DNA of 64,000 bases, taken from assembly GCF_001048695.1 (NCBI RefSeq), contig NZ_CVRB01000006.1, positions 62,001 to 126,000 of the forward strand. The letters run 5' to 3'. Positions 53,170-61,776 of this stretch are shown here, piece after piece. Numbering within the stretch: the stretch's first letter is position 1; every line of letters begins with the position of its first letter. The notes beneath the pieces are model-generated. The model was not told the origin of the DNA. It did not search any database and saw nothing but the letters and a program-made list of their open reading frames with translations. Source of the stretch: Neobacillus massiliamazoniensis (GTDB lineage Bacteria > Bacillota > Bacilli > Bacillales > Cytobacillaceae). The translations under genes were made by a program, and so were the position numbers.

Positions 53170-53184
53170 TTTTAGAGTAATAAG

Positions 53185-53218
53185 AAAAAACCTCTCATTC
53201 GCAAAAATGAGAGGTTCG
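53185..53218 (-). terminator. Intrinsic terminator of the proline dehydrogenase gene
   Basis: Stem AACCTCTCATT / AATGAGAGGTT with a six-base loop and a T run on the minus strand. Confidence 0.9.
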
Positions 53219-53248
53219 TCAACAGAATTAATGACAGCGCTTTAAAAA

Positions 53249-54235
53249 TTATTTTCGTTTTTTCTTCTTAGTGGTCATTCTTCCTAATAAAAATGCCCCT
53301 GCTGCCACGCCAATGACTGTGTTAGTTTTTTTGTTAAATACTTGTTTCGCAACAAGATTTACATTCTGAGGTCTTTCTGCTAAACGTCTCATGAAATAAC
53401 CATACCAGTCATCGCCAAAAGGAACATATGTGCAGAAGTTATAGCCTTCACTAGCCAACTTGAGTTGTAACTCTTTCCGGAAACCATACAACATTTGGAA
53501 CTCGAATTTATCATTCGGAATATTGTTTTTCTTCACAAATTCCTTGATATGGTTAATAATTCGATGATCGTGTGTCGCAATTGATGTAAATTTTCCGTTT
53601 AACAGATGCCATTCAGTCAGATTGATAAAGTTTTTATCAATTTCACTCTTATCTTGATATGCAATCTCCGGAGACTCTTTGTAAGCACCTTTTACAATTC
53701 GGATACGGAAATTCTCATACTTTTTCAGATCTTCTAGTGCATGATGGAAATAAGCTTGAATTACAGTACCGACATTATCATATTCCATTGAAAGTACATC
53801 TAATATTTGAAAAGTAGGCTCAAGATGAGTGAAATCCTCCATGTCAATGTTGACAAACATATCATATCTATTTGCTTTATCAACAATTTCCCTTAAGTTA
53901 CTCAAGCAGAAATCATAATCTATATCCAAACCTAATTGAGTTGGTTTTAAGGAAATATGTGCATCGACATTATTCTTATGAATCGCTTCGATTACATTAA
54001 GAATTTTTTCTTTCGCATCTGCCGCCTCTTCTTTTTTATACACAAATTCTCCTAAATTATCGACCGTACAAGAGATTCCATGATTGTTAAGCTCTCTTAT
54101 ACTTTTGATCGCTTCTTCAATATTTGTTCCGGCTACGACACTTTGCGCGCCCATTTTTAAACCGTATTTTTTAGCGGTACTATTCAATAATTGGTTTTGG
54201 GATAAGCCAATGAAAAAATCTTTTAACATAGACAT
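53249..54235 (-). CDS. Proline dehydrogenase (monofunctional PRODH) with C-terminal membrane tail
   Basis: 328 residues of the FAD-dependent PRODH TIM barrel, oxidising proline to pyrroline-5-carboxylate. Typical segments are ISLKPTQLGLDID, FVNIDMEDF, QAYFHHALEDL, RIRIVKGAYKESPEIAY, IATHDHRII and FQMLYGFRKEL, ending YVPFGDDWYGYFMRRLAERP. The last 23 residues are odd: a hydrophobic segment TVIGVAAGAFLLGRM followed by TTKKKKRK, which looks like a tail anchor that would place the enzyme at the membrane near its quinone acceptor. No P5C dehydrogenase or proline transporter gene is adjacent. Confidence 0.9.
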   Translation of the reverse strand: MSMLKDFFIGLSQNQLLNSTAKKYGLKMGAQSVVAGTNIEEAIKSIRELNNHGISCTVDNLGEFVYKKEEAADAKEKILNVIEAIHKNNVDAHISLKPTQLGLDIDYDFCLSNLREIVDKANRYDMFVNIDMEDFTHLEPTFQILDVLSMEYDNVGTVIQAYFHHALEDLKKYENFRIRIVKGAYKESPEIAYQDKSEIDKNFINLTEWHLLNGKFTSIATHDHRIINHIKEFVKKNNIPNDKFEFQMLYGFRKELQLKLASEGYNFCTYVPFGDDWYGYFMRRLAERPQNVNLVAKQVFNKKTNTVIGVAAGAFLLGRMTTKKKKRK

Positions 54236-54391
54236 AGCGTTTACTCCTAACTGTTGTATTATTCGAAATTATTATAGCATACTTTTTTGATAACGGTTAC
54301 TCACCGAAAATTACGAATATTTTAATCCCAATTTAAGCTTTATTTCACCTAACCCATACAAAAAATCTTTGTGCTTCTTAACTTTAGGAAG

Positions 54392-54424
54392 AAAAAAAAG
54401 ACCGGAATCCTTTGCCGATCTTTT
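54392..54424 (-). terminator. Intrinsic terminator of the hydrogenase-like gene
   Basis: Stem AAAGATCGGC / CCGGTCTTT (one mismatch) followed on the minus strand by an eight-base T run. Confidence 0.78.
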
Positions 54425-54430
54425 CGTCGT

Positions 54431-55276
54431 TTACTTTTTCTTTTTCCCGCAAAAGGAACCCTTGTCCCAAAAGTTTTTTTCGGAGCAGCCTATACAGGTG
54501 AAACCTGCGGAAATACAGCGTTCGCTCACAATAGATTCACATGCATTAAAGGCTGTAGGGCCCTTACAGCCCAGCTTGAACAAGCAATAGCCTTTTCTCG
54601 CGCCCTCATCATCATATGATTCGGCAAATAATTTTTGATCAAAATACGGTTTACGGTGACAAGTCATATGTACCGTTGTTTGATAGAACGCTTTTGGGCG
54701 AAGCTTTTTATCAAGTTCAGGCAGCTCTCCGTGGAAATGAATATGTAAAAACGTTCCAACGATAACCTCTGGTATGGGTGGACAGCCTGGAACAAGTGCA
54801 ACAGGAATATCATCAGGAATGAGAGTTCTTAGATCAACGGAATTGGTTGGATTGCTGCCTGCTGACGTAATTCCTCCCCAAGCGGAACAGCTTCCAACTG
54901 CAATGACTGCCTTTGCATTTTTGGCTGCTTGGATAATTTCTTCTCGTACCGATTTGCCTGCAATCATGAGAAATTCATCGCTTCCCGGGATACCCCCTTC
55001 AACTGCAAGAACATATTGCCCTTTATATTTTTCAAAAATCGTTTCTTTATGTTCCTCCACCTGAAAGCCGCTCGCTACAGATAATAGCTCACTATATTCC
55101 AAAGAAATAAAATTCAAGATTGCATCTAATGAGGAAGGCTCAAAGGATCGCGTAAATGCCTCTTTGCAACCAGTGCAATCAAGAGCACTTATCCAAATAA
55201 TAGGAAGTCGATGATCCGTTTTATTTAACATTTCCTCCGTAACATTTATAGTCTCTAACCAATTGTACGGCTGCAT
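54431..55276 (-). CDS. NiFe-hydrogenase-type small subunit, orphan
   Basis: 281 residues, homologous throughout to the electron-transfer small subunit of NiFe hydrogenases. Proximal-cluster ligands are C34 and C37 (LDCTGC), C130 (VGSCSAWGGI) and C165 (VPGCPPIPE). Distal ligands are H203, C206, C231 and C237 (CLFKLGCKGP). Medial ligands are C246, C261 and C264 (FTCIGCSEKNFWD), with an extra C254. There is no twin-arginine signal peptide and no C-terminal membrane helix, so it would be cytoplasmic. No large subunit, maturation or cytochrome b gene is in the window. The start ATG at 55276 follows AGAGGAG. It may serve another oxidoreductase or a large subunit elsewhere. Confidence 0.85.
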   Translation of the reverse strand: MQPYNWLETINVTEEMLNKTDHRLPIIWISALDCTGCKEAFTRSFEPSSLDAILNFISLEYSELLSVASGFQVEEHKETIFEKYKGQYVLAVEGGIPGSDEFLMIAGKSVREEIIQAAKNAKAVIAVGSCSAWGGITSAGSNPTNSVDLRTLIPDDIPVALVPGCPPIPEVIVGTFLHIHFHGELPELDKKLRPKAFYQTTVHMTCHRKPYFDQKLFAESYDDEGARKGYCLFKLGCKGPTAFNACESIVSERCISAGFTCIGCSEKNFWDKGSFCGKKKK

Positions 55277-55530
55277 ATGAATGTCTCCTCTACCTAGAAT
55301 AACGACTTTCTCTTTTTTGTAACTATTTTTGTTCAACTTTTCACAATCTTTTACAATTATATTATAGTTTCAAAAACTAGTACTATGCAATGAAAAGAAT
55401 GTGAAAAATTAGCGGTACACAAAAACGTCAAATTTATGAAGGACAAAAAAGATGAAATAGTAAAAATAAGTGTATGAAATGATCACGTTCATCTTAGACT
55501 AATGAAGAAAAAATAATGGGAGGAAACTTG

Positions 55531-55653
55531 ATGGATAAAAAAATTAAAAGCTATCCTAACGCTAGCCTTGGAGGGAAATTATCAAAAACAAAGGGCGATG
55601 TAGATTCCGGACATTTAAGGTACGGAATTAAAGATGATAAAAAAAAAGAGTAA
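55531..55653 (+). CDS. Small 40-residue basic protein
   Basis: ATG behind GGGAGGAAACTT, 40 codons, TAA, then a strong terminator two bases on, so this short gene looks genuine. The product is Lys/Asp/Gly-rich and soluble (starts MDKKIKSYPNASLGGKL, ends KDDKKKE). It is reminiscent in size and charge of small sporulation proteins, but no family was recognised. Confidence 0.65.
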   Translation: MDKKIKSYPNASLGGKLSKTKGDVDSGHLRYGIKDDKKKE

Positions 55654-55654
55654 G

Positions 55655-55693
55655 CACAAAAAAACAGCCATCAATCTATGGCTGTTTTTTTGT
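55655..55693. terminator. Bidirectional intrinsic terminator
   Basis: A 17-bp stem, CACAAAAAAACAGCCAT / ATGGCTGTTTTTTTGTG, with a six-base loop between convergent genes. It is directly followed by a GGTGTCAGGCACC word. Confidence 0.92.
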
Positions 55694-55710
55694 GGTGTCA
55701 GGCACCAAAT

Positions 55711-56901
55711 TTATTTGAGGATTGCAGGCTTTAACAAGACTTCGACTAAGCGGTCCATGCCAAGTTTAATTTTTTCTGGCGTGGAATGGCTAAAGTTTAA
55801 TCGGAAGGTGTTATACTTTGGCTGATTCACGTAGAAGGGGGCACCTGGGACAAAGGCAACACCGTTCTCAACTGCTTCATGAAGCAGTGTAGTGGTGTTT
55901 ATGTTTTCATTTCCTTCTACCCACATAAACATTCCACCTTTTGGTTCTTTCCATGTAAACAAATCAGAGCCTAGTCTCTGCAAATAATCCCTCATAATGC
56001 ACATCCGTAAGTAGTACTCTTTTCTTACATGTTCGATATGTTCATCAAGATTGAAATCACGCAAGAGGTAATATAGGGCCTGCTGGTCGATACTGCTCGA
56101 ATGTAAATCATTCATTTGCTTCGCTTTCGCCATCATTTGAACCACTTCTAATGGTCCAGTGACCCAACCTGTTCTTAGGGCTGGTACAACGGACTTTGAA
56201 AAAGTACTCGTATATAACACATGGCTCTGATAGGAATCCAAGGAAGCTACAGGCTTATATTTTTCATCTTGGTTAAATTGAATATCACCATAAGGATCAT
56301 CTTCTAAGATTAGAACATCATTTTCATAGCAAAGAGATAGTAGGATTTCACGACGCTCGTTACTCCAAACCTTGCCATCCGGATTAGAAAAAGTAGGAAT
56401 GATATAAACGAATTTAGGATGTAACTGTTCCAGCTTTACTTTTAAGTCATCAGGTTCCATCCCATGCTCGTCACTCTTGACGGCAACCACATTTGCTCCG
56501 TAGGATTGAAATACTTGCAAGGCAGAAAGATATGTAGGATCTTCAGTAAGGACCACATCACCGGGCGCAAGCATGATTCTTGAAAACAAATCTATGACTT
56601 GCTGCGAACCAGTTGTAAGTAGAATATTTTCTGGTGTGGAAGAGATCCCTTTTCGGCTCATTCTTGATTGAATAGCTTCACGAAGGGGGATGTATCCTTC
56701 AGTCAACCCGTATTGAAGGGAAGATTTTCCTGATGCAAAAACTTGTTCATAGGCATTTTTTACTGCCTCGAGCGGGAAAATATCTTCGGCTGGTAATCCT
56801 CCAGCAAATGAAATAATGTGTGCCTGCTGGGTTACTTTTAGGATGTCTCTAACAGCAGAAGATTCATAGTTCTTGGTTTGTGGTGCAAATGAATAGTTCA
56901 A
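55711..56901 (-). CDS. PLP-dependent class I/II aminotransferase (2-aminoadipate/LysN-like)
   Basis: 396 residues, fold type I aminotransferase. The Schiff-base lysine is Lys236 in STFSKSVVPALRTGW, with Asn173 in FSNPDGK, the Asp/Tyr of EDDPYGD (200-206) and Arg243 placed as in the family. ISFAGGLPAEDIFP at the N-terminus is typical of the LysN/KAT-II/MocR-related group that transaminates aromatic amino acids or 2-aminoadipate. It is monocistronic. The exact amino donor is unknown. Confidence 0.87.
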   Translation of the reverse strand: MNYSFAPQTKNYESSAVRDILKVTQQAHIISFAGGLPAEDIFPLEAVKNAYEQVFASGKSSLQYGLTEGYIPLREAIQSRMSRKGISSTPENILLTTGSQQVIDLFSRIMLAPGDVVLTEDPTYLSALQVFQSYGANVVAVKSDEHGMEPDDLKVKLEQLHPKFVYIIPTFSNPDGKVWSNERREILLSLCYENDVLILEDDPYGDIQFNQDEKYKPVASLDSYQSHVLYTSTFSKSVVPALRTGWVTGPLEVVQMMAKAKQMNDLHSSSIDQQALYYLLRDFNLDEHIEHVRKEYYLRMCIMRDYLQRLGSDLFTWKEPKGGMFMWVEGNENINTTTLLHEAVENGVAFVPGAPFYVNQPKYNTFRLNFSHSTPEKIKLGMDRLVEVLLKPAILK

Positions 56902-57287
56902 CGATAGTCGCTTCCTTTTAAAAAAATTTGTAAGAGGATGAAGTACAATCCCCTATTTCTATAATCCTAATCGATAATAGAATAATAAAGTTTATAGTAT
57001 ATTATAAAAGTCTGATAAGCAAGTTCCTTCCTTAAAATTTCTTAAAATTTCTAAAAATTTAATTTTCTATATCTAAACTTCTTAGTACCTTGTTACAACA
57101 TCTAAAAGTCGAAATATGTTATAATATTAATATCATCCATTAAAAGATATTTTATGGAGCGATAATTTGCACCCCCATTGTTTCAATTATTTAGTAGGAC
57201 TCCTGTTAAATTACCTTGAATCATATATTACTCCGACATACAAGCTCAACTAGATATAAATACAGATAGTAGAAAGGATGTTCATAG
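56902..57287. other. Non-coding divergent region
   Basis: About 385 very AT-rich bases between the divergent aminotransferase and the gene at 57288. It must carry two promoters. A triple run of AAAATTTCT-like words near 57036-57060 is the only visible repetition. Confidence 0.4.
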
Positions 57288-57710
57288 TTGGAAAGTAAAA
57301 TTGAAACAGTTTATATATTAGAAAATCCTGAGAAAAATATTAGAAAATTTGCAACTGGGTATCAGCTTCGTTATGATGATACGATCAAAGAGGTTTTCGG
57401 AGTAGCCTGTATGCATGATCTAACGATGATGCTTCAATTTAACAAGAGTTTTCAAGAAAGTATTTGTAGGAAAGATGGAATATCTGAAAGTAATATCACT
57501 CTTAATTGTATTATTCGTATTGCTTCAAAAGATGAATTACATCATTTAAGAAAACAATTGGTAGAAAAAATGCATCAAGATAGCCAATTGTCTCAAGAAA
57601 ATGAAAACCCGATCCCTTGCCCTTTTAATTCCATCATTAAGCTGCAAGAAGGAATTTTCAAGTGGGATGACCACAATTCCTCCTATATACCAATGGTAAA
57701 AGGTGCTTAA
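57288..57710 (+). CDS. Unrecognised 140-residue protein
   Basis: A soluble mixed alpha/beta protein starting at TTG behind AAAGGA. It contains several Cys (VACMHD, SICRKD, NCIIRI, PCPFN) and a charged middle section. No family was recognised. Promoter and ribosome site look ordinary, and it converges on the repeat-rich region at 57.9-58.4 kb. Confidence 0.55.
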   Translation: MESKIETVYILENPEKNIRKFATGYQLRYDDTIKEVFGVACMHDLTMMLQFNKSFQESICRKDGISESNITLNCIIRIASKDELHHLRKQLVEKMHQDSQLSQENENPIPCPFNSIIKLQEGIFKWDDHNSSYIPMVKGA

Positions 57711-57890
57711 AATAATCACCTTTTTCCCCTGAATTTCCCTCCACGAAATTCAGGTCTCATACATAGAAAACTACTATTAATAAACGTCTTTGAACTATAG
57801 TTATATTCCCCTCAAAATTCTCTATCGCTCCTACTTTATTCTATTTCTAATCCTTTCCTCCTTACCATTTTCATGAAGAGATTTTTTTCA

Positions 57891-57917
57891 ATAATACTTG
57901 TACGGTACAAGTATTAT
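57891..57917. promoter_or_regulatory. Perfect 13-bp dyad with one-base centre
   Basis: ATAATACTTGTAC, one G, then its exact inverse GTACAAGTATTAT. The one-base gap suits a protein-binding operator rather than an RNA hairpin. It resembles GntR/AraR-type operators (TTGTACGTACAA). No gene starts near it. Confidence 0.55.
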
Positions 57918-57941
57918 ATTAATATATTCGAGTATATTTCT

Positions 57942-57979
57942 GGAGGTGTCAGGGACCGAAATTGGTGCCTGACACCTCC
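57942..57979. repeat. Long hairpin made of two inverted GGTGTCAGGCACC words
   Basis: TGGAGGTGTCAGGGACC and GGTGCCTGACACCTCCA form a 17-bp stem with one mismatch and a six-base loop. It lies just left of the 52-bp array. Confidence 0.85.
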
Positions 57980-58000
57980 AGTAAATGGATTTGTTTAAAA

Positions 58001-58391
58001 AATCGTTGATTCTGCTTTTCAACAACCTAAATTGCTTGGATTTATTCAAAATGGTCATTGATTCAGCTCATCAATGACCCAAATCGCTTGGTTTTGTACA
58101 AAGCGGTCGTTGATAGTGCTTATCAAGGACCAAAATCGCTTGATTTTATTCAAAACGGTCGTTGATAACACTTATCAACGACCAGAATCGCTTGGTTTTA
58201 TTCAAAACGGTCGTTGATAACTCTCATCAACGACCAGAGTCGCTTGGTTTTATTCAAAACGGTCGTTGATAACTCTTATCAACGACCAGAATCGCTTGGT
58301 TTTATTCAAAACGGTCGTTGATAACACTTATCAACGACCAAAATTGCTTGGTTTTATTCAAAATGGTCGTTGATACAACTCATCAAAGTCC
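58001..58391. repeat. Eight tandem 52-bp units, each with an 11-bp palindrome
   Basis: Units start at 58001, 58053, 58105, 58157, 58209, 58261, 58313 and 58365, exactly 52 bp apart. Each inner unit is GGTCGTTGATA, a five-base loop, TATCAACGACC, then a conserved linker reading roughly AGAATCGCTTGGTTTTATTCAAAAC. The outer units are more degenerate. Fifty-two is not a multiple of three, so it is not coding; it equals five helical turns. Confidence 0.92.
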
Positions 58392-58467
58392 AAATTCATT
58401 AGTGTCTTAAATGACGCTCTAAGTGTAGATAATCAATTTAGAAGAATTGTGGTGTCAGGCACCACGA

Positions 58468-59382
58468 TTAAGAAAATAGACTTTTGATGCTGTCGAATAA
58501 TTTTTTAAAGAAGTCCCCTACTTTTTGGAGAAAGTTTTTGTCCCCTACTGTTTCTTTAATCCGCTGCTGAATGTCCTGTGAGAGGTGATCGAGCTGCGAT
58601 TTGGCATTGTCAAAATTGATATTCAGGTGACGCATTTTATCAAACAAGTCAATTAAAAGCTGTCGATCTTCTGGGCTTAAGGTGATTTTCAGTGACTTTA
58701 ACTTATCATCAATGATCTTGGCAATATCGTCTTTTGTCGCTGGTTTTTGTACAGCTATCTCTTTTTTTATATCTGTAAGCAGCTGACCCACTTTATCCTT
58801 GTCCACCCCATCATTTTTCGCTAAATTAGTTGCCAGGTTCAACTCTTCATTTGCCACTTCTGTTCGATCCTTATTTAGAGCCGTTCCACCTTTTCCTTGA
58901 TCGTAGGCCTTATAAATCCCAACCAATGCGGAATGCCCACTAACTTTTACCGGTGAAGCGATATCAACAACAGCATCCTTTACTCCAGCTGTCAACAAGG
59001 CATTCGCATACATTTCATTTGTAACCTCTGTTATATTTTCAGGTGTGACCTGATGAATGATCAGCCCTGTCCCAGGGTCCTTCCTCGTAATTTTAGCCGA
59101 TGAATACATATGGGCGTTTGGGTCACCCTTAATATACGTTGCCAGATCTTGCCCTATGACCGTTATTTCGTTTACCTTACTCGTGTCTGTAACATTCAAT
59201 AGTTTTCTTACTTCTTCCTTTTGCGAAGGAGATAGTTGTGCTCCGTATACGACAACCGGCAATCCATATTTTTCGTTGATGCTTTCATCATCACCATTAG
59301 AAGCAAGTGCGACGCTTGAATTTTTTATGAAGAATACTGAAAAAAGTACAGCCGCAAAAGCTGCCATTTTAAAAAAACGCAT
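58468..59382 (-). CDS. Secreted DUF1002 protein (YpuA-like)
   Basis: 304 residues with a signal peptide (about 1-28, cleavage after ALA) and no other membrane segment. The body matches DUF1002, of which B. subtilis YpuA is the known example: LPVVVYGAQLSPSQKEEVRK near the mature N-terminus and DIASPVKVSGHSALVGIYKA in the middle. The C-terminal third is helical and charged. The function is unknown. It precedes ung's far end on the same strand with a gap of about 50 bp. Confidence 0.85.
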   Translation of the reverse strand: MRFFKMAAFAAVLFSVFFIKNSSVALASNGDDESINEKYGLPVVVYGAQLSPSQKEEVRKLLNVTDTSKVNEITVIGQDLATYIKGDPNAHMYSSAKITRKDPGTGLIIHQVTPENITEVTNEMYANALLTAGVKDAVVDIASPVKVSGHSALVGIYKAYDQGKGGTALNKDRTEVANEELNLATNLAKNDGVDKDKVGQLLTDIKKEIAVQKPATKDDIAKIIDDKLKSLKITLSPEDRQLLIDLFDKMRHLNINFDNAKSQLDHLSQDIQQRIKETVGDKNFLQKVGDFFKKLFDSIKSLFS

Positions 59383-59434
59383 GATAGTCTCTCCTTCTCA
59401 TTTAAAAAAACTGTAGATTGGCTTTGGTGTTGCC

Positions 59435-60109
59435 TTATAAATTATGTATTTGCCAATCAATTTCTCGTCTTCCTATTTTCCTTAAAAAGTCATTGGTTCT
59501 GGAAAATGGCTTGCTCCCAAAGAAACCTTTATGAGCAGAAAATGGGCTTGGATGTGGAGACTTAATAATGAAATGTTTGGATGAGGTAATCAACTTCTGT
59601 TTTTGTTGAGCAAAATTCCCCCAAAGGATAAACACAACCGGTGCCTCCCTATGATTCAATATTTCTATTACTTTATCTGTGAACATATCCCAGCCGATAT
59701 TTTTATGTGAGTTTGCCACTCCAGCCTGAACAGTTAAGGTTGTGTTCAATAATAGTACACCTTGCTTAGCCCATTCCACCAAGCACCCATTATTGGGAAT
59801 ATGACATCCCAGATCGGCCTGCAGTTCCTTATATATATTTTGCAATGATGGAGGAATTCCCACACCTGGTTTAACGGAAAAGCTTAATCCATGAGCCTGT
59901 CCGGGGCCGTGATAAGGATCTTGCCCGATAATAACCACATTCGTGTCTTCAAAAGGCGTGTAGTTCAGTGCATTAAAAATTTCGTCCATATTTGGATAGA
60001 TCTCTTTTGTTTGATACTCTTCCTGTAATATTTCCATTAATTGCAGATAATACGGTTGCTTGAATTCCCCTTCAAGCAAAGAGCCCCAATCATTTTGCAA
60101 TATTGCCAT
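59435..60109 (-). CDS. ung: Uracil-DNA glycosylase
   Basis: 224 residues of family 1 UDG, removing uracil from DNA for base-excision repair. The catalytic GQDPYHGPGQAHGLSFSV is at 62-79 (Asp64), and HPSPFSAHKGFFG near residue 186 carries the catalytic His and the minor-groove Leu-loop counterpart. Length and motifs are standard. Confidence 0.96.
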   Translation of the reverse strand: MAILQNDWGSLLEGEFKQPYYLQLMEILQEEYQTKEIYPNMDEIFNALNYTPFEDTNVVIIGQDPYHGPGQAHGLSFSVKPGVGIPPSLQNIYKELQADLGCHIPNNGCLVEWAKQGVLLLNTTLTVQAGVANSHKNIGWDMFTDKVIEILNHREAPVVFILWGNFAQQKQKLITSSKHFIIKSPHPSPFSAHKGFFGSKPFSRTNDFLRKIGRREIDWQIHNL

Positions 60110-60383
60110 TTCTATGCCACACTCTCTTTCTTGTTGCTAAACCATTTTTTATTATAGGAGTCTAGAGAGCATCTATCAATAATAACCGTGCAAGACACTT
60201 ACCTGTTATCGTGTTATTTTCTTTAGATTTATTCGAGTGCTAGGTGTCAGGCTCCTTCTAAGAGGTAAAATTAACCACTATTAGGAAGAATGTTGTATGA
60301 TAAAAACGTATATTCATAAATAGACAGATTCTAAGTTTTATTTTCAGAATCTTTCATCAATTTATAAAATTAAGGAGGATCAT

Positions 60384-61772
60384 ATGCTTAGTAAATCGTT
60401 AATTGAAGACGTACTAACTCAAGCGTTATCAACCGGTGGGGATTTTTCTGAGATTTTCGTAGAGGATCGTTTTACCAATAATATGACATTAAAAAGCGGC
60501 AAGATTGAAACATGTCTATCTGGACGTGATTTTGGCATCGGAATCCGAGTGTTTAAAGGATTACAAAGCGTCTATGCTTATACAACTGACTTTAGTAAGG
60601 AAGGGCTTTTAAAAGCAGCGAAAAATGCAGCCCAAGCGATAAATGGAAATCGTTTGATCCATCTTTCCCCTTTTGTGCAAGAAACCTTCGAGACGATACA
60701 CCCTATTCAACTATTGCCGCAGGATGTGGCTAAATCCAGAAAGGCAGCCGTCATGAAAAATGCTTATGATATTGCAAAAAGCTATCATTCAAGCATTTCA
60801 CAAGTAACCGTTCGTTATCTAGATGAAGAACAAAATGTGCTTATTGCCAATTCAGATGGAAAATGGATTGAAGACAAACGGGTTCGCTCTAGATTGGCGA
60901 TCCAAGCAATTGCCGAACGAGATAACCAAATGGAAACGGGCTTCTATGGACCGGGAGCACATCAAGGCTTTGAATTTATTGAAAATCTAAATTTGGATCA
61001 TTATGCCAATGAAGCTGCCCGCATTGCAGTGACAATGCTAGATGCTAGTCCATGTCCAAGCGGAAAATTCCCTGTCATTATCGACAATGAGTTTGGCGGC
61101 GTTATTTTTCATGAAGCATGTGGTCATGGATTGGAAGCTACCGCTGTCGCGAAAAACAACACTGTTTTTGCAAATCGCCTTGGTGAACGGGTTGCTCCAG
61201 AGATTGTTACTTACATTGATGATGGAACACTTCAAAATGAATGGGGTTCCATCAATATAGATGATGAAGGAGAAAAAGCGAGAAAAAATGTCCTGATCGA
61301 AAATGGGATATTAAAAGGCTATTTAATTGATAAATTTAATTCCCGTCGAATGGGAATGGAATCTACCGGTTCAGGAAGAAGGGAATCCTTCCGTTTTGCC
61401 CCTACATCCAGGATGACGAATACTTACATAGCTCCAGGAAAATCGTCTCCTGAAGAAATCATCGCCAATACAGAACATGGTATTTATACAAAATATATGG
61501 GCGGAGGCCAAGTCAATCCAGCTACTGGCGATTATAACTTTGCAGTTATGGAAGCATATGAAGTGAAAAATGGAAAGCTCGGGAAACCGCTTAAGGGTGC
61601 TACCCTTATCGGGAATGGTCCAAAAACCTTACAGCATGTCGATATGGTTGGCAATAATTTAGGACATGGTGCGGGGATGTGCGGTGCATTAAGTGGAAGC
61701 ATTCCAGTCAACGTCGGGCAACCGATGATCCGTGTAAGTGAAATCACTGTTGGTGGAACAAAGGGGGAATAA
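60384..61772 (+). CDS. tldD: TldD metalloprotease subunit
   Basis: 462 residues. TldD carries the zinc site of the TldD/TldE heterodimer: His243, Glu244 and His248 (FHEACGHGLEA), and a downstream Cys in GHGAGMCGALSG. The complex degrades unfolded peptides in its central tunnel and matures modified peptides such as microcins. The ATG follows AAGGAGG. tldE starts four bases after its stop. Confidence 0.93.
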   Translation: MLSKSLIEDVLTQALSTGGDFSEIFVEDRFTNNMTLKSGKIETCLSGRDFGIGIRVFKGLQSVYAYTTDFSKEGLLKAAKNAAQAINGNRLIHLSPFVQETFETIHPIQLLPQDVAKSRKAAVMKNAYDIAKSYHSSISQVTVRYLDEEQNVLIANSDGKWIEDKRVRSRLAIQAIAERDNQMETGFYGPGAHQGFEFIENLNLDHYANEAARIAVTMLDASPCPSGKFPVIIDNEFGGVIFHEACGHGLEATAVAKNNTVFANRLGERVAPEIVTYIDDGTLQNEWGSINIDDEGEKARKNVLIENGILKGYLIDKFNSRRMGMESTGSGRRESFRFAPTSRMTNTYIAPGKSSPEEIIANTEHGIYTKYMGGGQVNPATGDYNFAVMEAYEVKNGKLGKPLKGATLIGNGPKTLQHVDMVGNNLGHGAGMCGALSGSIPVNVGQPMIRVSEITVGGTKGE

Positions 61773-61776
61773 ACGG

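Noticed and set aside
58001..58391. CRISPR array
   Set aside because: The would-be spacers are as conserved as the repeats, the period is constant at 52 bp, and there are no cas genes.
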